From assembly GCA_013399305.1 (NCBI GenBank), contig VXAI01000137.1, positions 1,831,894-1,895,893 on the forward strand: a stretch of DNA of 64,000 bases, read 5' to 3'. Below are positions 49,601-61,502 of this stretch, piece by piece (the first letter of the stretch is position 1; each line of letters opens with the position of its first letter). The notes beneath the pieces are model-generated. The model was not told the DNA's origin. It ran no database searches and was given only the letters and a program-made list of their open reading frames with translations. The translations under genes were made by a program, and so were the position numbers. The DNA comes from Rostratula benghalensis. Taxonomy: Eukaryota; Chordata; Aves; Charadriiformes; Rostratulidae.

Positions 49601-52600
49601 TGCTCCCATTGGCCTCATTATCATTGATGATTTAGGCAGGGAGAAACTTTGTAGGGAGTGAAAGCAAGGAAGGTCCAGAGTGATTATGATCCTCTAAGGA
49701 AGTTATTGCCCTTAAAATATTTCCTTTGTTATTACACTTACTGTTTTGAATTTCAGGGCAAGTTTATAGCAACCTATAAATACAGTGGCTATCACTATGG
49801 ACTTGGGAGAGACACCATAGAATCAATTGCCAGAGAGGGTCTTGCAACCTGTGTTCACTTAGAAATAGAGGTAAGGATTAATTAATTCTTTATTACCTTT
49901 ACCATTTTTGAACGAGTTGTTCTGTGAGGACTTTCCTGCTGGCGTCTTAAAATTTCCTGCCCTGTTTTTCCACCACATCACCAGTATCCTCAGCTTTCCC
50001 CCCCTTTCTATCTGCAACTTGAAGTTGGGCAGGTCTAGAGCTGCCCACCTACTGATCACCCCTAAGAAGAATGCTGTGCTTCTCCTTTGCTGATGAGGCA
50101 GCAGAGGATGAGTGCAGGCCCGCAGCAATATTAGAGCTATTAAAAGATGTGATCTCTTTGAGGGATTGCTTTACCCTCTCTGAGATTTGTCAGGTGCACA
50201 CACACAGATGGCAGAATCTCAGAAGTCTTGCTGCATTTAAGAAACTAGGTCACAAACAGAGTGTCAAAACCTCTCTCTTGGAATCCCAAAAGGATAACTT
50301 TTTAGCTAATTTTCTAATTGTGTACTTCTCATTATCTTAGATGAAGATCAACTACCTAGGGGTTGGGGTGACAAACGTTTCCTTTCAAATTCTTCCTCCA
50401 AAAAAAAAAAACTCTGTCTGTATGAGCTTCCAGTATGAGAGACTCTGCAGAGCACCCAAAAGGTGATATGGGGTGTTGCTGGGAATCACTGTGTTTGTAG
50501 GGCTCAGCTCTTCTCTCTGGGGGGATTAATCCAAGTGAACAAACACTACTACACGCCGTGATATATGGGGAAAAAATAGTAGCACTTGGGAGAGACACCA
50601 TAGAATCAATTGCCAGAGAGGGTCTTGCAACCTGTGTTCACTTAGAAATAGAGGTAAGGATTAATTATTTATTAGCTTTACCATTTTTGAACAAGTCATT
50701 CTGTGAGGACTTTCTGTATAAAAAAGAAATGTGGGAGACTGCGGTCCTAACGGGATCCTAAGTTGTGCATCCCGAGTTAGGGGAATGACTGGGGAGACTT
50801 GAACAAAAATTATACCAAATCTAATTAATTTCAGGTTGATAATCTCATTTGTGAAACTGATGATCAAAAAAACAGTTTTTACTTAAAAACATTAGGGTTC
50901 ATAAGGAGTTGCAGTCCCCTTTGGCCCAAATAAATCTGTGCATGTTTACTGGCTTGCATATAAACATACAAATAACAGAAGAACAGCGTGTCAGCGCTGA
51001 AAAATTAGTAGCTCCTTGCTCAAATGGTCCACAGTTTAATGCTGTGATCCTGCTCTTAAGTGCCTGTTACTTGGCTGATATTAAACAGCAAAAGAATTAG
51101 TTAATCTAGGTGTGGTTCCACGTCCTCTTTTTCCTTAAACTGCGAATCGCTCTCAGTCTCCACTGATTGCAGCAGGCATTGAGTGGGTTTGTTGTCTTGC
51201 CCCACAGACCCTAAATTTACAAGGGAAGAAAAATAGGAGAAGATTAAATATGATGGAATGGGCTGCCTTTTAAAGCCGTGGATTCTTCACAAAGCAGATG
51301 GGCTATCACATAATTTAGGAGAAAGAACTTAATGGAATGTCATGTTTATTCACGAGGAGGTTAACCCAGTGACACGGGCAGTGACCATAACTTTTACTGG
51401 GTATTACCAAAGCGACTGCCACGGGGAGAGAGTGAAGAAACTCTTTTGTCCCTGAAGTTTCAAGATCACCTAGTAATTATGCATAGTCTTGTATGGCTGT
51501 GGACTCTGCCAGCAGATGAGAAACAATAACGGTGAGTTATGTATCTGAGTAGAAGTTATTGAAGTCCGTTATCTTCTGCGAGGCTCATAACAAAAGTGAT
51601 TTAGCACTATTAAAAGAAATTTTAATTATGGGCTGTGGGCTGAGACTTAAAATTTAGAGCTGTTCATTCCCTTTAATCTAGAGTGTATCTTTCCCTGATA
51701 AAGGAGACTGACACAAAGTGTAAAAGTTAAATCTTGCTGAGTCTACACTTCCAGTTAGTGCAGCTGCTGTGACTCTGGCACACCGTTTGCAGGGCTTTCC
51801 CTTTTCTCCTGTAGTCACCAGTACCTGCAGGGCACCTCATCACACTTCCAGAAATGTAAGAAAAACCTGTCTCCTGCCAAAGACCACCCTCTATTGCTCT
51901 TCTTGCTGGTTATTCAGTCTGGGTACTCAAAGGAAATAGGATAGAATACTAGACAACACCTCTTTTAGAACCCCACACTGTTAACTGATAAAATTGGGGT
52001 GCTTTAGCTACGTTAAATGAAGGAGCACGCAGCATGGGCAACAAACAGGAGGAGCTGGAAGCCTCCGTGCTGGTAGAAAGCTACAACCTAGTTGCCATTA
52101 CTGAAACCTGGTGGGACAAATCCCTGGTCACACACCCCCCTGCAGTGTTGCCTCCAGCTTTGGGGCCTCTGCACAGGAGAGACATGGACCTGCTGGAGCT
52201 GGGCCAGAGGTGGGCATGGAGATGCTGGGAGGACTGGAGCCCCTCTGCTGGGGGGACAGACAGAGAGCTGGGGGGGAGGTTCAGCCTGGTGAAAAGAAGT
52301 CTCCAGGGAGACCTTAGAGTCTCTTCCAGTCCCTAAAGGGGCTCCAGGAAACCTGGGGAGGGACTCTTGATGAGGGAGGGGAGACATAGGACAAGGGGGA
52401 AAGGATTTAAACTGAAAGAGGGGAGATTTAGATGAGATCTCAGGAAGAAATCCTTCACTCCGAGGGTGGTGAGAGCCTGGCCCAGGTTGCCCAGAGAAGT
52501 TGTGGCTGCCCCATCCCTGGAGGGGTTCAAGGCCAGGTTGGATGGGGCTTTGAGCAACCTGGTCTGGTGGGAGGTGTCCCTGCCCAGGGCAAGGGAGTTG

Positions 52601-55600
52601 GACCTTGGTGATCTTTAAAGTCCCTTCCAACCTGAACCATTCTATGATTCTATGCAAATTCAGTAAACTCAAATTTTACTTTGGAAGCTGCTCCAGCAAA
52701 ATCAATATGACTGTATCTTAATGAAGTTCTATCCCCATTCTAGCCATTCCACCATTCTGTCATTCTAAGTTCCATGCTTTCACTTAGAAAAATACACCAG
52801 CTGAGGAGAAAAGCCTCAGTTTGTTGACAGTGGAAAGGGCAAAGGTGATGATGCAGGAAAGTTGTGCTGTGTGTGGGTACAACAGTGTGGGCCAGTGATT
52901 CGAGCATTTAGGATATCCTGTTGTAATAGAAAGGCTGGAAAAGAAGGAAAACCCATTAACTGGTGGGTGTGAGAAGTATGATGCTTATAATCACGGTGGT
53001 ATTTGACTAAAGGGATTCTTTCAAATGTGTGTTTCGAATAAAATTATACAATTCTTACAACACCTTCCCCATGTTGCTTTAGGGTGTTCCACCTTGAACT
53101 TGCCCTCGTTGCTGGATCATGAGACCTGTAGATTGGAGACAGCTTTCCAGTGCTGCTTTCACAGTAATGTGGGATAAATACAGGATTGTCCTCAACTCAG
53201 CTATAAAATCAATAGGCACTCGTTGTCAGAAATAAAACATTGCATTTCTCTGCTTAATTTTAAAGGGTGCGCGTAGCTTGAAAAATACCTACTTTAAACC
53301 CAGATACATCCTGTTAGTACCAAAGAACAAGGAAAAATATGAGGGACATCTGCGGAGGAAAGGATTATTCAGCAGGCCAGAGATTGAAGAGGCAGTCTCC
53401 AGAGTGGACATGTGCATCAAACTGAGTGAGGATTATCCGGGCTACTTCGATGCAGTTGTCAACACAGGTAAATTAATCTCAGTAAATCTGACTTCTAATG
53501 TCACACTCATAGTTGGGCTCAAACTGCTAGGCAAACAAATCTACTGGCAAATATTAAACTGAGGGTAACAAACGGTTTGCTCCTCACCCTGACAGTTTAA
53601 ACTATCCCTTACCCCATTTTCCCAGTTAATTCTTGTCCCAGGAATCCAAAAGCTCTGGAATTCTCTCAGGATTGAATGATTCTTCAGTCCAAAATGTGCT
53701 TTTAAACCCCTCTAGAAAGCGAACCAAGTATTGAAGCCCACTCCTTATGTCTCCTAGGAGAATATTAAACAGAACTATGCTCATTGTCTGCTGGTTTCTG
53801 AGCAGAGTTCAGAGGTGCTTTTGATCTTAGAGACCTAATTATCTCTGGGCAGCACAAGCTTTTTTCAAGCATTGAAATGACAACTGATGTGATGCCTGAA
53901 AACGTTTCACTGTAAAGAAGAGGCTGCTGCAAAGCTGTTCCTTGCAGGACTCTTCTGCTTAGTAACGTGCTCGAGTGCCCCAGCCTGAAACCAGGAACAG
54001 GAGAGTGGTAGATATTTCATAAAACCCAATGTTTGCCTCTTGAATTTTAGAAATTGAGGATAGGAGGTGGTAGAGAAGAATCCTTTACAAATTTTGCGTC
54101 TGCCCTTTTGTGGAGCTGATATTTGTGGTTCACCACAGTGATGGTGAAATATATCATTCTGGTATAAAACAGATGCATTTGTAGTTCTTGTCAAGGGCAT
54201 AAGGAGCTTACAATTTAAATAGAGTCACAGAATGGTTTGAGTTGGAAGGGATCTTAAAGATCATCCAGTTCCACCCCCCCTGCCCTGGGCAGGGACACCT
54301 CCCACCAGACCAGGTTGCTCAAAGCCCCATCCAACCTGGCCTTGAACCCCTCCAGGGATGGGACAACCACGAATTCTCTGGGCAACCTGCTCCAGTGTCT
54401 CAAAGCCCTCAGAGGAAATAATTTCCTTCTAGTAGCTAATCTAAATCTCCCCTCTTTCAGTTTAAAACCATTACCCCTTGTCCTGTCACTCCACTCCCTC
54501 ATAAAGGTCCTTCCCCACCTCTCCTGTAGACCCCTTCAGGTACTGGAAGGCTGTTATAAGGTCTCCCCAGAGCCTTCTCTCCTCCAGGCTGAACCACCCC
54601 AACTCTCTCAGCCTGTAAATAGAGCAATAAAGAAATAAAACACAGTAAACCAAATTGCCAAATCGAAAATATTTAGGTGAGTGCAGAAACTGAGTGAATT
54701 TCAGATTCTTTTCTTGAATGCGCTGTTTATGAAGAAGTTTCTCCTAAAGAGATGAGCTGGATGAGTTAAGGATGTGTTTCTGTGTCAAATTTCTGTGATT
54801 TGTATCTTTGTACTCATGAAAGCTTTTTGTTTGGTTGTTTTGGGTTTCTTTTCCCTTGTATCCTTTCTCTTCACCATGAAATTCATATATCCCTTTCGGC
54901 AGATGAACTGGATGAGGCTTTCACAGAGCTGAGTTTCCTCGTGAAGGCATACCTTGGCTTGGAGACACCTGCAGTTTTTGACAACATTCAGGTCTGGAGC
55001 AGCAAATCAGGAGCAGGTACTGTGTCTGGGCACACACTACTACTGGTTTTACCAGTAATGCATTCCCACTTATTTTTTACAGAATCACAGGATGATATGG
55101 GGTTGATATGATCATCTAGTCCAACCCACCCTGCCAAAGCAGGTCCTCCTAGAGCAGGTTGCATGGGAACATGTCCAGGAGGGTTTTGAATGTCTCCAGA
55201 GATGGAGACTCCACCACCTCTCTGGGCAGCCTCTTCCAGTGCTCTGCACTTGTTACAAGAATTGAAATCTGTGAATGATACAACCTGTGAGACTGCTTGT
55301 CTCTGAGAACTCGGTGTGATCCTCTGTAATGGTTCTCCTGGGCTGATTCCTCCCTGGAGGATCTGAATTTTTAATGGAGGTTCTTTACATCAGTGTGTGC
55401 CCTGAGGCGATAATAGGCAGAAGGTGAGTTGCCTGACTCTTCTGAGGATTCTTTTGGGCTGAGGATCTCCATTTCAGATGAATCACAAGTGAGATATGTG
55501 TCCATGAATGGTGGCATTTGCCTATCAAGCTGTTAGCAACAATAACAAGGCAGGGCATTGAGACCTTACTTAAGCTTCTTCCCCAGAACAGCCAGAAGCA

Positions 55601-58600
55601 TAAAGAGGTCTATGAAAACCTCCTTGGGGTTCAGGAAGGACAGTAATATGTGTGAAGGCAACTTAAAAATTCATTCCAAGGGCTTTTGGTGCTACTCACT
55701 GTGGGGTAAACCCAAATGATCAGTATTGTGTTTAACAGATACAGCCCTTGAATGTCTAAGGCTGGAGCCTCATGATCACTTCCAGATCATCCAGCTGCTG
55801 CAAAAAGTGGTCATTGAATCACAGAATGGTTCAGGTTGGAAGGGACCTTAAAGATCATTGAGTTCCAACCCCTCTGCCCTGGGCAGGGACACCTCCCACC
55901 AGACCAGGTTGCTCAAAGCCCCCTCCAGCCTGGCCTTGAACCCCTCCAGGGATGGGGCAGCCACAGCTTCTCTGGGCAACCTGGGCCAGGCTCTCACCAC
56001 CCTCAGAGTGAAGGATTTCTTCCTGAGATCTCATCCAAATCTCCTCTCTTTCAGTTTAAAACCCTTCCCCTTCATCCTATATCTCCCCTCCCTGATCAAG
56101 AGGCCTTCCCCAGCTTTCCTGGAGCCCCATTAGGGACAGGAGTGGGGCTCTAAGGTCTCCCTGGAGCCTTCTTTTCACCAGGCTGAACCCCACCTCCCAA
56201 TTCTTTCAGCCTGTCTTCACTCATACCTAACTTACCTCTCCTGCCAATGGATTTCTTGTCAGTTTATTGCTCTCATTCTTCTGATTGTGCTACCATTTAT
56301 ACTGTGGATCAGGGAAGAGTTCCATTCAAAAACTAACTCAGGAAACAGAACACTTAACTTTCAGACAGATCGATTCCTTGGTCAAACTCATCAGGCAGCT
56401 CTCAAATTGGCTCAAGGAGGGAAGGGTAGGGGAGAAGAGCTTTGTGGCTGCCTGTGGAGGAAGAAAGGAGGACTGCTCTTGTCAGAGGCAGCATAAGTAT
56501 GATGAGCTTAACATATTGTGAGAACTCAGCTGTAGCCCTTGAATTTATTCCAGACAGGGCAAGTTACCAGCTGGGATGAAAGCAGCATATGGTCTCTAAA
56601 ATAGTGAAGAAAAAGAAATAAGAAACAGGCATTACAGTGGTTAAAATACTGCACAACATGGACTAAGCACAGAATCAAGGAATTGTCAGAGTTGGAAGGG
56701 ACCTCTAGAGATCATCCAGTCCAACTCCTTGCTGAAGCAGGGTTGCCCAGAGCACATTACTCAGGGCTGCATCCAGGTGGGGCTTGAAGGTCTCCAGAGA
56801 AGGGGACTCCACACCCTCCCTGGGAAGCCTCTGCCAGGGCTCTGACACCCTCACCACAAGAAGGTTTTTTCTCATATTTGAATGGAAGTTCCTGTATTCC
56901 AGCTTGTGCCCCTTGTCCTCTCACTGGGAACCACTGAAAAGAGTCCAGCTCCATCCTCCTTCAACCCACTCTTCAGATCCTTGGAAGCATGAAGAAGGTC
57001 TCCCCTCAGCCTTCTCTTCTCCAGGCTGAAGGATCCCAGCTCTCTCAGCCTTTCCTCACTGGGGAGATGCTCTAATCCCTCCATCATCTTTGTTGCCCTA
57101 CACTGAACTCTCTCCAGTAGTTCCCTGTCTCTCTTGAACTGGGGAGCCCAGAACTGGAGACAGGATTCCAGTTGTGGCCTCACCAGTGCAGAGCAGAGGG
57201 GGGAATGACCCTCCTTGACCTCCTGGCCACACTCTTCCCTACACAGCCCAGGATTCCATTGGCCCTCTTGGCCACAAGGGCACATTGCTGGCTCATGGAG
57301 AGTTTACTCTCTACCTGGATCCCCAGATCCTTCTCCTCAGCAGTGCTTTCCAGAAGCTCTACCCCTAAACTATACTGGTGCCTGGTTTTCTTCCTCCTTA
57401 GATGCAGGACCTTCCACTTGCCCTTGTTGAACCTCATGAGGTTCTTCTCTGCCCAGCTCTCCAGGCTGTCCAGGTCACACTGGATGGTGGCCCAGCCCTC
57501 TGGAGTGTCAGCCAGCCCTCCCAGTTTGGTATCATCAGCGAACTTGCTGAGGATACACTCTGTCCCCTCATCCAGGTCATTGATGAATGTGTCAAACTAA
57601 TGAGTTGTCCCTAATAAGAAACTCATTTGTGTCAAGTATTTCCTCTCACCCCAAGAGTTATGTTGGGTTATGGGTGTCTTGGTTAGATGCTTTGCAAGAG
57701 AAGGATTAATGAGTTTCCCAAGTAACACAGAGCCAATATTCATGACCTTCTGTGTGGCTCAGACAGCTGCAAATAAAAGTAGCTAAAGCGAGGGCAAATA
57801 TGTCTGAAAATGTTAATGAAGGATAGTGTAAAATTCATCAGTTCATCATTTCAGGTAATTGTGTATCCTGAAAGAATTAATAAATACAGATTTCCCTGTG
57901 GACGAGAAAAAAAGCTTCTACACATATTGTGGTGTCTCAGTGCTATAGCAGTAGGGACCTTTCTGAAGAATCTTATTTAATCTTAAACTAAGTAGGTTTT
58001 ATTTTCATTTCCAGAGCTTCCATGCTTGTTTGAAGGGAGAAATAAGACTTCCTTGCCTTATTTACTATAATATTATTACTACTTTGTCTTTAAAATACTG
58101 GAGACGTTTTGTTCTGAGAGGCAACAAAATGCACCGAACCCTAACAACGTTACCAGAAAAGAGAGAAGAATTAAAGATAAAAGATTTTTATATAATCTTG
58201 ATATTTTTTTGATATATATATATATATATATGTATGTATCTGGAGTTCCTTTAAAAAACTTTGTATTCCTCAGCAGTTCTGAGTTCTTTCAGTGAGTGAC
58301 TTGTCACTAGTTACTGAAACTTCATTAATAGTAGTAGATTTTGGTAATTCTGCTGTCCATAAAGCAACTTTTAAATTTACTATGCACCATTAAATTCATT
58401 TAGAGCTTCATTTATAGGTGTTTAAATAAATTTAACTGTCCTATTTCTAGAGATCATCTCTTCTTATGGACTTGGTGAAATAATTTATTTTAAAAAACTT
58501 GCCCCAAGGTTGTCTTTAATACAGGCATTTTTAGTAAGATGGTAGCAGGGGGAAGATTGGTTGTGTGAGATTATGATAGGTTGTTAATTCTTTTTTTAAT

Positions 58601-60939
58601 GAACTGCTGTGCAAGATCTTTTGCTCGTGTATAGAGGAAAAATACTGGGAGAAAATAGATAAGCTCTCCCTTTAAAAACTTTTTTAATAGCAGAAGTATA
58701 ATACATTTCAGAGCTGATAAAGCTTTGTGCTCGCATTAGCAGCTTTCATCCACAGAACTCGGAACTTTACAACTATTAATTATATCTCTCAGCAGTCCTG
58801 TGGAGTACGTGTTACTGTTTGTATTTCACAAATGAGGAAAGGGACATTTACATCAAAGCCTGATGGTTTGTGATGGTGGGCACCAGAAAACCCACTGAAG
58901 TCTGGGCTCTGCAGGTTGGGCTCCATACTTAATCGGGGTCGATGCGAGTGCTTGAACCAGAACCCACCCACCTCAGATCCTCTCTGTTCTTAACACCAGA
59001 TCTTCTGGGAGCTGCATCCAGCAGTGTATAATGGCTATGCTGAAAGTCATCTGATGGCTGTTGAAACTTTTTTAGAAAGGCATACACTAAAAAAAAAATA
59101 ATAGCTATACTTAGTATATACATAGATTAATAGAATCATAAAGTTTTTTAGATTGGAAGGGACCTTTCAGATCAAGTCCTACCATCAACTTAACACTGAC
59201 AAAACCCATCACTAAAACATGTCCCTCAGCACTGTGTCTACCTGTCTTTTAAATACCTCCAGGGATGGTATTTAAACATAGCCTAGAACAATAGAATCAA
59301 AGAATGGTTGGGGTTGGAAGGGACCCTAAAGCTCATTGAGTTCCAACCTCCCTGACATGGGCAGATATGGAATCACAGAATCATTCAGGTTGGAAAAGAC
59401 CCTTGGGATCATCGAGTCCAATCATCAGACCTACCCTACAAAGTTCTTCCCTACACCAGATCCCCCAACACCACATCTCAACCACTCTGAAACACATTCA
59501 GGGATGGGGACTCAACCCCTTCCCTGGGCAGCCTATTCTAATGTCATAACGTGCACATGGATGGGATGTCTCTTTGCCTCTCATCTGTTGCCTTTATATG
59601 TGACTCTTGTGCTTTGATATAACATGCAATGCAATTAAACCTTCCTTGGATTGGATTCCTGCAAAGACTGTCATGTACCAATATTTTTTTGAAATTTGCT
59701 GTGATTTCATCTCATATTTAGATAAAATTTGCTGGACAGGATAATTCCCAGTGTAAATATTTTTCAAATTTGAAAAAAATGACAGAATCACGGACTGGCA
59801 GGGGTTGGAAGGGAGCTCTGGAGATCATTTAGTCCAACCCCCTGCCAGAGCAGGGTTACCCAGAGCAGGCTGGACAAGAATGCATCCAGTAGGGTTTGGA
59901 ATATCTCCAGAGAAGGAAATGTTTTGGGCAAAAGCGAGTTGTGTCTTCATCTTTCTGGCTCTCAGTCATGTTTGATGCCTTGCACTGAAGCAGTGGTGCA
60001 AGTCTTTGGGTTTATGTTCCCAGAAACTGAGGTAAGTAGCAGAGAAAAGGTGCCCCCCTCCAACTCCTTATCGCATTCAAAGAGCTCTGAGAAGGTTAAA
60101 ACTTCTAAGTACGTAGGCTGTGATTAGCTGTGAGGTCCTAACACTGGTGCATCTCAGAGCATCCATAACAAAATGAGCTCATTTCCACACAGTTGAGCAC
60201 TTTTTCCTAGTCCATTAATGTGGGCTGGAGGTTTTTTTTAGATTTTTCATAAGTTTCATTTGCCAAACTCTTCAGGGGGGGTGAATTTGTTATATCTGTG
60301 AAGTTCTTGGAAGGTTTAAAAGCTTTTGGGGTAATGGCTTTAAATTAGAAGAGGGGAGATTTAGATTAGATACCAGAAAGAAATTCTTTCCTGTGAGGGT
60401 GGTGAGAGCCTGGCCCAGATTGCCCAGAGAAGGTGTGGATGCTCCATCCCTGGAGGGGTTCAAGGCCAGGCTGGATGGGGCTTTGAGCAACCTGGTCTGG
60501 TGGGAGGTGTCCCTGCCCAGGGCAGGGGGGGTGGAACTGGATGATCTTCCAGATCCCTTCCAACTCTAACCATTCCATGATTCTAGAACTGTGTAGTTTG
60601 TATCCTACAGATTATCTTTTGTAAATCTGGAATTATGCCAAAATCCAGCTGGTGATAGTTGCAAATAACTAATTCCTTTCTGCCTGTAAAGTGGCATTTA
60701 GACTATTTCTGTTGAGAATTACCTTTTCCACACCAGGTTCAAGAATACCGCTCCTACAAGAGCAAAGGTTGTCACCCAGAGGAGTAAATCCTGGAACTTG
60801 GTCTTCAACTGGCAATGAGTTCTTGGACTCTTCAGCCAAAAACAGGCCAGGAGGCATCTCAGACAAATTAGCTGCACAACTGAGCGCTCTGGTAAGGGGC
60901 ATTTACTCTCAATTTAGACAGAAATGATAACTTGTATGC

Positions 60940-60970
<31 letters not shown>

Positions 60971-61456
60971 ACTCAGACCTTTCTTTCTCCAGAGAAAATT
61001 GACAGAAAGATTGGCCATCTTTCATTTTGACCATATTTGCCAGTTCCCCAAAGTCAAAGGCAGATTGATGAGAAAGAAGCAGGAAAACTCCGAGGAGAGG
61101 AGAGGACAAGCTGTCGTCTCTGCTCAATTTTACACCAGAATAAATCTGTTGATCGCAACTGATTTCGTCCAATTTTGTACTGGTGGAAGGGAGCTGAATG
61201 TCATCTGTCAATTCTACAACAAGAAAGGAAACTCTCCTGGTGGGAGGAAATAGTTAGGTGCAGTTAAAGAGGACAATGAAGACTACTTATGGACGCCATC
61301 CTGTGGCAGTGGAAGAACCGTTCAGCCGAGCCTTTCAGAGTCTGTACCGGTGATAACTGTCAGAGACCGAATTTAAGCACATTTTTCACCTGCTTTTTAC
61401 TTTTTCAATCAACAGATTCAACAATGTGCTTGGATTTCAAATAACCCTTTGCAACT

Positions 61457-61502
<46 letters not shown>

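Noticed and set aside
50558..50761. Second coding exon 13 used as alternative exon
   Set aside because: No pyrimidine tract, and the only close AG gives a TAG stop in the phase set by its neighbours. Kept as a relic, though RNA evidence could overturn this.
56285..56521. Possible exon or gene near 56300-56520
   Set aside because: No homology recognised, weak borders, and LRGUK exons 15 and 16 already join in phase.
59968..60033. Possible extra LRGUK exon (TCTGGCTCTCAG acceptor, GAG|GTAAGT donor, 22 codons)
   Set aside because: The splice signals look good, but exon 15 ends in phase 1. Joined to this piece in that phase it meets TGA after seven codons, whereas exon 15 joins exon 16 perfectly without it.
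60940..60967. Poly-A run as the tail of a processed pseudogene
   Set aside because: Sequence upstream is LRGUK exon 16 and its donor, not a cDNA copy; treated as a simple repeat.
61130..61200. Sequence like an ancient palindromic amniote repeat (TTTACACCAGAATAAATCTG)
   Set aside because: The resemblance is short and the mirrored half is not clear; left unnamed.
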